Below are positions 10,082-18,745 of a stretch of 64,000 nt of DNA, in pieces. The stretch is from NCBI RefSeq assembly GCF_004803505.1, contig NZ_SSWH01000011.1:1-64000 (forward strand). The letters are read 5' to 3'. Under the pieces are notes generated by a model, which was not told where the DNA came from, made no database searches, and worked only from the letters and a program-made list of their open reading frames with translations. Source of the DNA: Arthrobacter echini (GTDB lineage: Bacteria; Actinomycetota; Actinomycetes; Actinomycetales; Micrococcaceae). Position 1 is the stretch's first letter; each line of letters starts with the position of its first letter. The translations under genes were made by a program, and so were the position numbers.

Positions 10082-10546
10082 TCACTCCGGAACATAGGGC
10101 CGGTATTGGTCGAGTGTTCCGTCGAGCACGGGCACGAGCAGATCCGTCGTGTCGTCGCTCGTAGCGACGGTGATGGTCGTGTTCGCGCCCGGAGCGTCGT
10201 CGGCGGTGTCGATGATCGTCTCGTTGTGCAGCAGGGAGAGCTGCTCGTCGGGCTCGACAGTGATGACTACTTCGTCGTCGTCGTCGGTGATCGTGACCTC
10301 GACGGATTGATCCGATTCGTTCTCCAGAGTTCCCAGGAGGCGGGCAGGCTCCCCTTCAGCAGCGGCGACGAGGAGCACGCCGAGGAGATTGACGGAGCCC
10401 ACCGCTCCGTTCTCCCCGACGGCGATCGCGCCGGTCCGGTCCTCGTCGGACGAGGAACAGGAGGTGAGGGTTGACATGAGGAGGAGCGACGAGGCTACGG
10501 TACCCACGATCACTCGTCTCCCGTGCGTCATTCGTGTCGACGACAT
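10082..10546 (-). CDS. Small acidic lipoprotein of unknown function
   Basis: The protein has 154 residues. A signal peptide with lipobox LTSC places the lipidated cysteine at position 30, so the protein should be anchored on the outer face of the membrane. The mature part begins SSSDEDRTG and contains a single domain with GAIAVGENGAVGSVNLLGVLLVA and an acidic stretch (TDDDDEVV). The shape recalls the short DNA-linked actinobacterial lipoproteins annotated only as hypothetical. I do not recognise a function. The ATG at 10546 has AAGGAC about six bases upstream. It is monocistronic, downstream of a divergent small gene and upstream of the transporter operon. Confidence 0.75.
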   Translation of the reverse strand: MSSTRMTHGRRVIVGTVASSLLLMSTLTSCSSSDEDRTGAIAVGENGAVGSVNLLGVLLVAAAEGEPARLLGTLENESDQSVEVTITDDDDEVVITVEPDEQLSLLHNETIIDTADDAPGANTTITVATSDDTTDLLVPVLDGTLDQYRPYVPE

Positions 10547-10694
10547 TCAAGTCCTTCTTAAGCGTTGGATGGGCCCGTAACGGCGGTTCCGGCAGGGCAT
10601 GCCAAGACTAATCGATCGAGATCACCGAGGTCGGGTCGGGAAGGACGCTACGGCCGTCCTTGCTGCAGTACAGGTGCACCTCTAGCATGGAAGC

Positions 10695-10826
10695 ATGGAG
10701 AACAAGGATCAGGACGCCACCGCCCCCGTGCCGGAGAAGCAGATCCACAGGTGGAAGGACGACGGCGGCCCGGTGATCGTGGAACCGGACGACGAGCCCG
10801 AGCAGGAGGCGTCGGACAAGAACTGA
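10695..10826 (+). CDS. Very small acidic protein of unknown function
   Basis: This is a 43-residue reading frame starting at an ATG, too short for usual gene filters. The sequence is charged, with a central IHRWKDDGG motif between two acidic, proline-containing flanks and no hydrophobic segment, so it should be cytosolic. I recall similar tiny proteins with a VHxWKDDGG-like core being common in Arthrobacter relatives, but no role is known. It converges on ureD, with 26 bases between the two stops. A 7-bp inverted repeat covers that gap. Confidence 0.5.
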   Translation: MENKDQDATAPVPEKQIHRWKDDGGPVIVEPDDEPEQEASDKN

Positions 10827-10853
10827 CGACCGATGACGGGTCGGCGGTCGTTC
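10825..10853. terminator. Short inverted repeat between convergent genes
   Basis: ACGACCG (10826-10832) pairs with CGGTCGT (10845-10851) across a 12-nt loop, between the stops of the 43-residue gene and ureD. There is no real T-run, so if it terminates transcription it does so weakly. It may serve both directions. Confidence 0.3.
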
Positions 10854-11647
10854 TACGCATCTGCCAGGAGTCCGTTGAACGCGGCATCGAGTCTTCTGCC
10901 GAGTTCGATGGCGTCGGGTGCAAGGCTGGAGATCAGAGTCGCTTCGTCCGACAGTTCCATGACTGCAGTATCCGCCACCATCGCCTGACTCTGAGGTAGC
11001 GCTGCTCTCTGCGGATCGACAATGACGATCGTGCCGAGCGAACGACGGTTTCCGGTCACTGCCGCGCTGTTCCAGCCGGGTGCCCCTGAGCCGATGGCGA
11101 GTTCCTGGTCGTAGACAGGTTTTCCGTCACGGATCACCCGCATTCGCTGGCGGAACCGTCCAGGCTCCTCGCCGAACCGTCCCAGCGCGATCTCCTCCCT
11201 TGCATACAGCCGGGCTCCGGCCGCGAGATCGATGGTGCTGAGCGTCGTGTGATGACAGTTCCGGGCCGCGATCTGCAGACCGGGGTTCCAGATCAGCGTT
11301 CCGCCCTCCGCTACCGTGATGGACACGTCGCTGCGCGACTGCTCACCATGCACGCCCGGTAGGACGAGATTCGCAGCAGCCGCTCCGAGCATCAGGAACG
11401 CGCCCTTGCCGACCGTGACCTCCAGGCGAAGCTGATCCCCACCCAGAGGCCCGGCTGCGCCTGCAACGATCCTGACCATGACCGGTTTGGTCCCGGGAAC
11501 GTTCCACTGCGCCGACCAGCCGGGCAGGACCTCCTTGGTGGGACGGAGAACCAGTGCACCCTGCGAGCGCATACGCTCGATGATCGAACGGGTCACGCCC
11601 TGCGTGGTCTGCGAACTACCGATATCGAGAACAGCGTGTGAGCGCAT
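10853..11647 (-). CDS. ureD: Urease accessory protein UreD
   Basis: UreD (UreH) is the scaffold that binds apo-urease and, with UreF and UreG, delivers nickel to the active site. The protein has 264 residues. Recognisable elements are the TQGVTRSIIERMRSQGALVLRPT-type entry, GPLGGDQLRLEVTVGKGA, WNPGLQIAARNCHHTT and the LYAREEIALGR segment. It is the last gene of the urease operon, and its ATG overlaps the ureG stop as TGATG. UreD is often at one end of such operons. The product is cytosolic. Confidence 0.93.
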   Translation of the reverse strand: MRSHAVLDIGSSQTTQGVTRSIIERMRSQGALVLRPTKEVLPGWSAQWNVPGTKPVMVRIVAGAAGPLGGDQLRLEVTVGKGAFLMLGAAAANLVLPGVHGEQSRSDVSITVAEGGTLIWNPGLQIAARNCHHTTLSTIDLAAGARLYAREEIALGRFGEEPGRFRQRMRVIRDGKPVYDQELAIGSGAPGWNSAAVTGNRRSLGTIVIVDPQRAALPQSQAMVADTAVMELSDEATLISSLAPDAIELGRRLDAAFNGLLADA

Positions 11648-12405
11648 CAGTGAGTGTGTTCGCTGAGTTTCTCCTTCACCCAGGCTGCCACCGAGGTTGC
11701 GGCCGGGTCCTGCGTGAGAGAGGTGAAGAGCACGGGGAGGTCTCCGCGCTTGGCCTTCGCGTCGCGATCCATAACGTCCAGATCTGCGTTGACGTGAGAG
11801 GCGAGGTCCGTCTTGTTGATGACCAGGAGGTCCGACGTCGTCACCCCGGGACCACCCTTACGCGGAACCTTGTCACCGCCGGCTACGTCGATGACGAAGA
11901 TCTGCTGGTGGATCAGGCCCCGGCTGAACGTCGCCGTCAGGTTGTCCCCGCCACTTTCCACCAGAATGAGATCCAGTGGAGGCAGCTTCTCCTCCAGCTC
12001 CTCGATGGCCTCGAGATTCGTGGAGATGTCATCACGGATCGCCGTGTGGGGGCAGGCGCCGGTTTCCACGGCCGTGACGCGGTCTGCAGGGAGCACGCCG
12101 TGCCGCAGGAGGAAGTCCGCGTCTTCCGTCGTGTAGATGTCGTTGGTCACCACCGCCAGCGCCAGGTCCTTGCTCAGGGTCTTGCAGAGCGCGGCCACGA
12201 GGGCTGTCTTTCCGGAGCCCACAGGGCCGCCGATGCCGATCCGCAGGGCCTGCTTCGGCTGTCGGGTGATCGGCTCCTCCTCGTCGACGTGGATGTGTGC
12301 TGGAGTGGCCTGAAGTGTGTTCGCGCCTTCGTGGCTGGGTTCGAGCAGGTGTGAGATGTCGTGATCGTGATCGTGGTTGTGGACGTGGGGCTGATTAGCT
12401 TGCAA
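11647..12405 (-). CDS. ureG: Urease accessory GTPase UreG with histidine-rich N-terminus
   Basis: UreG is the SIMIBI-class GTPase that provides energy for nickel insertion into urease. The P-loop is [10 protein letters not shown]. Also visible are the Cys-Pro-His nickel motif in [13 protein letters not shown], the [10 protein letters not shown] segment, and the guanine motif NKTDLA. The length is 252 residues, about 45 longer than standalone UreG, because of a leader with [11 protein letters not shown] and a second cluster HIHVDEEE. The TTG start at 12405 is chosen because GGGAGG lies about eight bases upstream and the frame then overlaps the ureF stop by 11 bp. The His-rich leader may store or bind nickel in place of the absent ureE; that is inference. 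Confidence 0.93.
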   Translation of the reverse strand: MQANQPHVHNHDHDHDISHLLEPSHEGANTLQATPAHIHVDEEEPITRQPKQALRIGIGGPVGSGKTALVAALCKTLSKDLALAVVTNDIYTTEDADFLLRHGVLPADRVTAVETGACPHTAIRDDISTNLEAIEELEEKLPPLDLILVESGGDNLTATFSRGLIHQQIFVIDVAGGDKVPRKGGPGVTTSDLLVINKTDLASHVNADLDVMDRDAKAKRGDLPVLFTSLTQDPAATSVAAWVKEKLSEHTH

Positions 12406-13207
12406 AGAGTCGTACCTCCCAGGTTGCGTGTACTTCTGCGGATATGTCGATGAGATAGCCGGCGCTGGCCGGTAGGTCTGCGGGCGACGAGGATGCGGCG
12501 GCGAACCCACCTGCGCCGACGGTGGCGACGTCGTCGGCCAGTCTCGCCAGCAATGCATTCACCTCGAAGGGGTCCAGCCCCAGCAGCCGCACCGAAGCGG
12601 TTGCAGGGCCTGTGATGGATTCCTGCGCGGCCGCCGTCGCCGCGAGAACGGGGGGTTGGCCTGCAGCGCCCGCCACGACCCCGAAGGCAATGGGCTGGTG
12701 CACTCCCTGGCCGGGTAGGCGAGCCAGTTCCTCCACCAGCGGGTGCGGCCAGATACGTCGCCCGGCTCGGACCAACTGCCTGCCCAGACGACGGGACACC
12801 ACTCTCAGGACAGGGGAGGGTGTGCGCGCGTCGAACTCGGCGTCCAGGGCGGCGAGGCTCTCGGAGAATGCGGCGTGGCCGATCTCGTCGCTCATGCGTG
12901 CCGCGCGACCGAAGGAGAGGCAGGATGAGCCGGCGAACGCTGCCGCGACGAGCCCGGTGGTGTGCAGCCGACCCAGGAGGAACTGCTCCATGGAGGCTAT
13001 GTCGGTGACCTTCTCATTGGCTGCAGCTGCCTCGAATCCCCCGGAGTGTGCATGACCACCAGCGGGGAACCGACCGTCGATCAACAGCATGAGCGCCGAC
13101 ATGCTCCTGAGCGATGCGATCGACTCCCACGCCTCTCCGCCGGCGTCCGCCGTCATCGACGGGTCGGACGGAAGCGTGCGTGGGCTGTCATTGAGAGTGT
13201 CCGACAT
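12395..13207 (-). CDS. ureF: Urease accessory protein UreF
   Basis: UreF is the helical partner of UreD in the urease activation complex and regulates UreG GTPase activity. The protein has 270 residues. The signature [21 protein letters not shown] near residue 40 marks the family, followed by all-helical sequence. The first 35 residues are polar and probably disordered. Its ATG overlaps the ureC stop (TGATG), and its 3' end overlaps ureG, so translation of C, F, G and D is coupled in sequence. Confidence 0.93.
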   Translation of the reverse strand: MSDTLNDSPRTLPSDPSMTADAGGEAWESIASLRSMSALMLLIDGRFPAGGHAHSGGFEAAAANEKVTDIASMEQFLLGRLHTTGLVAAAFAGSSCLSFGRAARMSDEIGHAAFSESLAALDAEFDARTPSPVLRVVSRRLGRQLVRAGRRIWPHPLVEELARLPGQGVHQPIAFGVVAGAAGQPPVLAATAAAQESITGPATASVRLLGLDPFEVNALLARLADDVATVGAGGFAAASSSPADLPASAGYLIDISAEVHATWEVRLFAS

Positions 13208-14916
13208 CAGAACAGGAAGTACCGCTGTGTCATGGGCAGCTTCTCCGCAGGCTCGTGCTCGATGAGCTCGCCGTCGACTTTCACACCGTACGTGTCGGGG
13301 TTCACCTCGATATGTGGCATCGCCGTGTTCTCCGGCAGATCCTCCTTGGTGCGCCCCCGGGTGTTCTGTATGGCCACGAGCTGCCGCTGGATGTTCAGTC
13401 TGTCCGCCAGCTTGTCCTCGATGGCGATGTCCGACACGAAGGCGACACTTGTTGCCGCTGCAGCCGGGCTGTGCGAGTTGAAACCCAGGCGCTCCAGTAC
13501 TGGTTGCGGGGTCGGAATGGAAGCGTTCGGATCTCCCAGCGCCGCAACAGCTGCTACGCCGCCCTTGAAGACAGCTGTCGGCCTCACCCCGAAGAGGGCC
13601 GGCTGCCAGAGTACGAAGTCTGCCATCTTACCCGCCTCGATGGATCCGATCTCATGGTCCAGACCATGCGCCACAGCCGGGCAGATCGTGTATTTGGCGA
13701 CGTAACGCCTGGCCCGATGATTGTCGGCCTTGCCGTCTCCGGGGAGTGAACCGCGGAGCTTCTTCATCTGGTGAGCGGTCTGCCAGGTCCGGATGACCAC
13801 TTCCCCGATGCGACCCATGGCCTGGGCATCGGAGGACATGATGGACAGCGCCCCCAGATCCTGGAGGACATCCTCCGCCGCGATCGTTCCGGCGCGCACC
13901 CTGCTCTCGGCGAAGGCGAGGTCGTTGGGAACCTGGGGGTTGAGATGGTGGGCCACCATCACCATGTCCAGGTGCTCGTCGACAGTGTTGACAGTGAACG
14001 GCCTGGTCGGATTCGTGGACGCCGGCAGGACGTTGCGCTCACCGGCAATGCGGATGATGTCGGGGGCGTGGCCGCCACCGGCTCCCTCCGTGTGGTACGA
14101 GTGGAAGGTCCGTCCGTTCACAGCCCGGAGCATGTCCTCGACGAAACCCGCCTCGTTGAGGGTGTCGGAGTGGATGGCCACCTGGACGCCGCTCTCATCG
14201 GCCACCTTCAGGGCCGCATCGATCACGGATGGCGTTGCGCCCCAGTCCTCGTGGATCTTGAACCCGCCGACGCCGCCGCGCAACTGCTCCCACATCGCTT
14301 CCCTGGACACGGTGTTGCCGCGTCCGAGGAACAGGACGTTGACCGGCCACGGATCGAAGCCCTCGAGCATGCGTTCCATCCACCAGGAGCCAGGAGTGGC
14401 CAGCGTTGCTTTCGATCCCTCGGTGGGTCCGGTTCCACCGCCGACGACGGTCGTGGTGCCGGCTGCCAGTCCCACTTCCAGCATGTCGGGCCCGACGAAG
14501 TGCACATGCGTGTCGATGGTGCCCGCTGTCATGATCAACCCGTTGCCCGACATGACCTCCGTCGAGGGGCCGATGACGAGATCCGGGTGGACACCATCCA
14601 TGGTCTCGGGGTTGCCGGCCTTTCCGAGGGCGACGAAGCGACCGTCCCGGATGCCGACATCGGCTTTGATGATGCCCCAGTGATCGAGGATCACGGCGCC
14701 CGTGATGATCAGGTCGGGTGTTCCCTCGGCGCGCGTGGCGCGGGACTGACCCATCGACTCGCGGATCGACTTGCCTCCACCGAAGACGACCTCGTCTCCG
14801 CCCGAGCAGCGGTCCTCCTCGACCTCGATCAGGAGATTCGTATCGGCGAGCCGGATGCAATCCCCGGTCGTGGGCCCGTAGGACGCCACATACTCGGCTC
14901 TATCGATCCTGGTCAT
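13207..14916 (-). CDS. ureC: Urease alpha subunit UreC
   Basis: This is the catalytic subunit, which hydrolyses urea to ammonia and carbamate at a dinickel centre. It has 569 residues, the normal length. All ligands are present with a constant +3 offset from Klebsiella numbering: His137 and His139 (DTHVHF), carbamylated Lys220 ([10 protein letters not shown]), His249, His275 and Asp363 ([10 protein letters not shown]). The flap reads VAHHLN, so His323 is kept while the usual flap cysteine is alanine. The ATG at 14916 has GGAGGG seven bases upstream, preferred to the GTG at 14931. It overlaps ureB by 17 bp. Confidence 0.98.
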   Translation of the reverse strand: MTRIDRAEYVASYGPTTGDCIRLADTNLLIEVEEDRCSGGDEVVFGGGKSIRESMGQSRATRAEGTPDLIITGAVILDHWGIIKADVGIRDGRFVALGKAGNPETMDGVHPDLVIGPSTEVMSGNGLIMTAGTIDTHVHFVGPDMLEVGLAAGTTTVVGGGTGPTEGSKATLATPGSWWMERMLEGFDPWPVNVLFLGRGNTVSREAMWEQLRGGVGGFKIHEDWGATPSVIDAALKVADESGVQVAIHSDTLNEAGFVEDMLRAVNGRTFHSYHTEGAGGGHAPDIIRIAGERNVLPASTNPTRPFTVNTVDEHLDMVMVAHHLNPQVPNDLAFAESRVRAGTIAAEDVLQDLGALSIMSSDAQAMGRIGEVVIRTWQTAHQMKKLRGSLPGDGKADNHRARRYVAKYTICPAVAHGLDHEIGSIEAGKMADFVLWQPALFGVRPTAVFKGGVAAVAALGDPNASIPTPQPVLERLGFNSHSPAAAATSVAFVSDIAIEDKLADRLNIQRQLVAIQNTRGRTKEDLPENTAMPHIEVNPDTYGVKVDGELIEHEPAEKLPMTQRYFLF

Positions 14917-15460
14917 CGAGTTTCCCTCCACATAGCCCGCGCAGTCCGTAAATGATGCGGTCTCCCCTGATAGGGACGAGTTCTACTTCCTCGGCTGCGC
15001 CGGGTTCGAATCTCATCGCACCTCCCGAAAGAACATTGAGCCTCTTTCCCCAGGCCGCGTCCCTGTCGAATTCCAGACCCGTGTTCACTTCGGCGAAATG
15101 GAAGTGAGATCCGATCTGCACTGGGCGATCGGCAACATTTTCCACACGGATGGTTGTCACCTCGAGGCCGACGTTGATATCGATATCGCCGTCTGCGAGG
15201 AAGAGCTCACCTGGGACCACCGGTTCCTGCGGATCGCCGGGCGGCGGCGTTTTACGCCTTGGTGCCTGGCGTTCGTTGGTCCCCGGGCGTCGCGGCTCGC
15301 TGGGACTCGAGGAACCGCTCCGTCGTTTTCCGACCTTCTTCCCGGAGTCGGAATCCCCGGAGTAGTCCTTGCCCGGATGATCGGAGGGGTGCCCGGTCGT
15401 CGAGAGTTCTGTCTCGGAGAGATCGGGATTGAAGAAGGGATTGCTGGACTTGTCACTCAT
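14900..15460 (-). CDS. ureB: Urease beta subunit UreB with long disordered N-terminal extension
   Basis: The beta subunit is a structural part of the urease trimer. The conserved domain runs from about residue 80 to 186 ([50 protein letters not shown]). Residues 1-78 form an extension rich in Ser, Pro, Gly, Lys and Arg (for example [18 protein letters not shown]), with no predicted structure. Ordinary UreB is about 100-125 residues. The frame is continuous and its ATG overlaps the ureA stop as ATGA, so the extension is part of the gene as read. An internal start near residue 78 could still give a normal UreB. Confidence 0.94.
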   Translation of the reverse strand: MSDKSSNPFFNPDLSETELSTTGHPSDHPGKDYSGDSDSGKKVGKRRSGSSSPSEPRRPGTNERQAPRRKTPPPGDPQEPVVPGELFLADGDIDINVGLEVTTIRVENVADRPVQIGSHFHFAEVNTGLEFDRDAAWGKRLNVLSGGAMRFEPGAAEEVELVPIRGDRIIYGLRGLCGGKLDDQDR

Positions 15461-15759
15461 TGAATAGGGTCCGTAACTGTCACGAGCTTGGTTCCATCCG
15501 GAAAGGTCGCCTCGACCTGGACCTGCGCGATCATCTCAGGAATACCTTCCATGACGTCCGCGCGGGAGAGCACATGGCGGCCGGAGTCCATCAGATCCGC
15601 CACCGATTCACCGTCCCTCGCTCCCTCCAGGAGATAGGAAGTGATGATTGCCGTCGCTTCCGGAAGATTCAGGAGGACACCCCTGGCTTTCCGTTCCAGG
15701 GCGAGTTTTCCCGCGGTGAAGATCATCAATCGTTCCTGCTCGTGGATGCTCAGAAACAT
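15457..15759 (-). CDS. ureA: Urease gamma subunit UreA
   Basis: This is the structural gamma subunit of urease, with 100 residues, the exact family length. Motifs include [31 protein letters not shown] and the ending [18 protein letters not shown]. It is the first gene of the operon ureA-ureB-ureC-ureF-ureG-ureD, in which every junction overlaps. A promoter-like pair and a leader hairpin lie upstream. The gene is divergent from the aldo/keto reductase. Confidence 0.97.
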   Translation of the reverse strand: MFLSIHEQERLMIFTAGKLALERKARGVLLNLPEATAIITSYLLEGARDGESVADLMDSGRHVLSRADVMEGIPEMIAQVQVEATFPDGTKLVTVTDPIQ

Positions 15760-15799
15760 GTAATGCTCCAGGTTCTACTACAACGACGGAAGCGCTGGG

Positions 15800-15821
15800 T
15801 CCTCGACTTTTCGGTCGAGGA
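15800..15821 (-). promoter_or_regulatory. Hairpin in the ureA leader
   Basis: TCCTCGAC (15800-15807) and GTCGAGGA (15814-15821) form a perfect 8-bp inverted repeat with a 6-nt loop. It can be lengthened by GGG/CCC pairing with a bulge. It lies 41-62 bp upstream of the ureA ATG, inside the likely 5' untranslated leader. It could be an operator or an RNA stem. No match to a known nickel or nitrogen regulator site is claimed. Confidence 0.4.
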
Positions 15822-15842
15822 ACGGACCCTGCATGTGCTGGA

Positions 15843-15871
15843 AACGTAACATCACCACTTACCCCGGTCAA
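15843..15871 (-). promoter_or_regulatory. Candidate urease operon promoter
   Basis: On the minus strand TTGACC (15871-15866) and TACGTT (15848-15843) are separated by 17 bp. The -35 is good and the -10 is moderate. Transcription would begin near 15836, giving a leader of about 75 nt that contains the 15800-15821 hairpin. Confidence 0.4.
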
Positions 15872-15974
15872 AGAGCTTCCTCAGCGAGGACGCGGGTTGT
15901 CAGGAACCCGATAGCGTGAGTCTGATCTTGCCCGACCACGGAAGACAACCCCTGGCTCTGCCTAGGATGAGCAG

Positions 15975-17021
15975 ATGACCTATCACCCCGCAGAGAATCG
16001 CTATGAGCAGATGTCGTACCGGCGGGTGGGAAGCAGCGGTCTTCAGCTACCGGCCATCTCGCTGGGACTGTGGCACAACTTCGGGGACGACAGAGCCTTC
16101 GCGACGCAGCGTGGGATCCTCCGCCGGGCGTTCGACCTCGGGGTGACGCATTTCGATCTCGCGAATAACTACGGGCCTCCCTACGGCAGCGCGGAGACGA
16201 ACTTCGGGCGCCACCTCCGGGAGGATTTCCGGCCCTTCCGGGATGAACTCGTCATCTCCACCAAGGCCGGCCACGACATGTGGCCCGGACCGTACGGGAA
16301 TTTCGGCTCCCGCAAGTACCTGCTGGCCAGCCTCGATCAGTCCCTGGAGCGTCTCGGGCTGGACTACGTCGACATCTTCTACAGTCACCGACCGGATCCC
16401 GGCACACCCCTCGAGGAGACGATGGGCGCACTCGACACGGCGGTGCGGTCCGGACGCGCACTGTACGCCGGGATCTCGTCCTACTCACCCGAAAGCACCC
16501 TGCAGGCGGCGGCCATCCTCGCGGATCTCGGCACACCTCTGCTGATCCATCAGCCGTCCTACTCGATGCTCAACCGCTGGACCGAGAACGGGGAGCCGAA
16601 CCTGTTCGAGGCACTCGAGAGCGTCGGCGCCGGGTCCATAGCCTTCTCACCGCTGGCCCAGGGTCTGCTCACCGACAAGTACCTTCACGGCGTACCGGCT
16701 GATTCGCGTGCTGCCGCCGGCAAATCCCTCTCCACGGACCAGCTGTCGCAGGACAATCTCGATCGCGTCCGAGGGTTGAACCGCATTGCGCAGGAGCGGG
16801 GTCAGAGCCTCGCGCAGCTGGCCCTCGCCTGGGTGCTGCGGGATCAGCTGAAGGGCACACCGGTGACGTCGGCGCTCATCGGTGCCTCGAGTGTCCGTCA
16901 GCTCGAGGACAGCGTGGCCGCCACGCAGAATCTAATTTTCACGCCGGAGGAACTACGCAGCATCGACGAGTTCGCCGTCGAGTCCGACAGCCCCCTCAGG
17001 TCCGGTGCCCCGGAGGAGTGA
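15975..17021 (+). CDS. Aldo/keto reductase, YghZ-like
   Basis: This is an NADPH-dependent reductase of the AKR14/YghZ type (L-glyceraldehyde 3-phosphate reductase in E. coli), a cytosolic TIM barrel. It has 348 residues. The catalytic tetrad is complete: Asp61 and Tyr66 (HFDLANNYGPP), Lys97 (STKAGHDM) and His138 (YSHRPDPG). The cofactor end (ALIGASSVRQLEDSVAA) is also seen. The start MTYHPAENRYEQMSYRRVG is typical for the subfamily. Its role is probably detoxification of aldehydes such as methylglyoxal. It stands alone between the divergent urease operon and a convergent cupin gene. Confidence 0.93.
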   Translation: MTYHPAENRYEQMSYRRVGSSGLQLPAISLGLWHNFGDDRAFATQRGILRRAFDLGVTHFDLANNYGPPYGSAETNFGRHLREDFRPFRDELVISTKAGHDMWPGPYGNFGSRKYLLASLDQSLERLGLDYVDIFYSHRPDPGTPLEETMGALDTAVRSGRALYAGISSYSPESTLQAAAILADLGTPLLIHQPSYSMLNRWTENGEPNLFEALESVGAGSIAFSPLAQGLLTDKYLHGVPADSRAAAGKSLSTDQLSQDNLDRVRGLNRIAQERGQSLAQLALAWVLRDQLKGTPVTSALIGASSVRQLEDSVAATQNLIFTPEELRSIDEFAVESDSPLRSGAPEE

Positions 17022-17047
17022 AGCCGTTCTGCGTGCGTTGGCGGAGC

Positions 17048-17380
17048 CTACGAGCGCTTGGCCACCGACAGCAGGACCACCGAGTCCTCGTCGGCCTCCA
17101 GGGAGTGCCGGCGTTCCGGCACGATCAGGAAGTCTCCGGCCGAGCCTTCCCACTCGTCCTGTCCCGCGACGAGACGTACCCGTCCGCTGAGCACCTGCAC
17201 GGTGGCATCGCCGGGATTCTCGTGCTCGTTAAGCGAGGATCCGGCGCGCAGGGCGATCATCGTCTGGCGCAGGACATGTTCGTGCCCGCCGTACACCGTG
17301 CTCGCACTGCGACCGCTCGTACTCTCACGCGCGGTGTCGAGGTGGCGCCGCGCGAGCGCTGTCAGGGACATCTTCTGCAT
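17048..17380 (-). CDS. Small cupin-domain protein
   Basis: This 110-residue protein is mostly a single cupin barrel. Motif 1 is approximated by LNEHENPGDATVQVLSGRVRLVAG and motif 2 by GDFLIVPERRHSLEADEDS. Only part of the usual metal-binding set (one His and Glu in motif 1, one His in motif 2) is kept. The ATG at 17380 gives the natural N-terminus MQKMSLTALARRH. The reading frame stays open far upstream through the antisense of alr and tsaE, but that part is not coding. Function is not known; such proteins are often annotated as LuxR-type regulators or sensor cupins without evidence. Confidence 0.8.
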   Translation of the reverse strand: MQKMSLTALARRHLDTARESTSGRSASTVYGGHEHVLRQTMIALRAGSSLNEHENPGDATVQVLSGRVRLVAGQDEWEGSAGDFLIVPERRHSLEADEDSVVLLSVAKRS

Positions 17381-17503
17381 GGCACTACTCTCTTCCTCGG
17401 ACGTCGAATCCGACAGTAGCGCACGTGGGCGGTTGTCAGCCGCGTAGCGCGGCCCAGCCCGTGCGGATAGCGGTTCTGCGGGGGTTCCAACCGAGCTGGC
17501 AGA

Positions 17504-18745
17504 ATGGGGCGGGTGACCTTTCCCGAGCGCTCCGTGGAGATCGACCTCGATGCCCTTCGGCACAATGTCGGGCATCTCCGCGACATCGCCCACCCTGCGC
17601 GCGTCATGGCCGTCGTCAAGGCCGATGCCTATGGCCACGGAGCCGTACCGGTGGCCCGGGCTGCGCTCGAAGCAGGAGCAGCCTGGCTCGGTGTCGCCCA
17701 TATCAGCGAGGGCGTGGAGCTGCGCAGGGCGGGCATCGAAGCCCCGATCCTCTCCTGGCTCCACACGCCGCACTCGGACTTCGTCGCCGGAGTGGAGAAC
17801 GGCCTGGACCTCGGCATTTCCGGCTGGGAGCTCGATCACGTGGTGGCCGCAGCGCGCGAACTGGAGCGCCCGGCGATCGTGCACCTGAAGATCGACACCG
17901 GGCTGGGGCGCAACGGCTGCCCGGCGGAGAAGTGGGACGAGCTGCTCAGCCGTGCCGTGGGCTACCAGGACGAGGGCGTGATCCGCGTCGTCGGCGTCTT
18001 CTCCCATCTCGCGGTGGCCGACGAACCCACCCGCCCGGAGACCGACCGGCAGCTCGAGCTGTTCCGCGAGGCCGTCGCTGCCGCCGAGAACGCGGGGATC
18101 GACGTCGAGATCCGCCACCTGGCCAACACGCCCGCCACCTTCTCCCGGCCCGACTGCCACTTCGATCTCGTGCGCGTGGGCCTCGGGATCTACGGTCTCT
18201 CGCCGTTCGCGGACCAGGGGTCCGCCGATCTCGGTCTGAAGCCCGTCATGACGTTCAGCACCGTGATCTCCACGTGCAAGGAAGTGCCGAAGGGGCAGGG
18301 CGTCTCCTACGGGCACGCCTATCGCACGCAGGAGGCCACCACACTCGGGCTCATTCCCGTCGGGTACGGCGACGGCGTGCCCCGCATCGCGACCGGCGCG
18401 CCCGTCCTCGTGGGGGAGCGGATCTATCCGGTGGTGGGGCGGATCGCCATGGACCAGCTCGTCATCGATCTCGGCACCCCAGGGCTGGTCGATTCCTCCG
18501 AGAGCCCGCTGGGCAAGCGGGCGGTGCTGTTCGGTGGAGGGCGGGCTCCGGCCGTGGAGGACTGGGCCGCCGCCGCGCAGACCATCAACTACGAGATCGT
18601 CACGCGGATCAGCGGACGCGTGGAGCGCGTGCATCTCCATGTCGACGGCGCGGACGACGCCGGAAACGATACGGCCGGCATCGGCTCCCCTTCCGGGGCC
18701 AGTGCACCCGACGATGCCGGAGCGGGCGATGACGAGCTCGCCTGA
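17504..18745 (+). CDS. alr: Alanine racemase
   Basis: This PLP enzyme interconverts L- and D-alanine for peptidoglycan. It has 413 residues. The PLP lysine is Lys39 in MAVVKADAYGHG. The opposite-face tyrosine lies in GVSYGHAY, and the phosphate-binding arginine region is DLVRVGLGIYG. The C-terminus adds about 40 acidic residues (DGADDAGNDTAG) beyond the family end. The ATG at 17504 is used; a GTG three codons later (VTFPERSVEIDL) is equally plausible. The gene heads a run with tsaE, tsaB, rimI and tsaD, and its stop lies 17 bp inside tsaE. Confidence 0.97.
   Translation: MGRVTFPERSVEIDLDALRHNVGHLRDIAHPARVMAVVKADAYGHGAVPVARAALEAGAAWLGVAHISEGVELRRAGIEAPILSWLHTPHSDFVAGVENGLDLGISGWELDHVVAAARELERPAIVHLKIDTGLGRNGCPAEKWDELLSRAVGYQDEGVIRVVGVFSHLAVADEPTRPETDRQLELFREAVAAAENAGIDVEIRHLANTPATFSRPDCHFDLVRVGLGIYGLSPFADQGSADLGLKPVMTFSTVISTCKEVPKGQGVSYGHAYRTQEATTLGLIPVGYGDGVPRIATGAPVLVGERIYPVVGRIAMDQLVIDLGTPGLVDSSESPLGKRAVLFGGGRAPAVEDWAAAAQTINYEIVTRISGRVERVHLHVDGADDAGNDTAGIGSPSGASAPDDAGAGDDELA

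Noticed and set aside
15000-15012. tRNA T-loop-like GGTTCGAATC
   Set aside because: It lies inside ureB coding sequence with no acceptor stem or anticodon arm around it.
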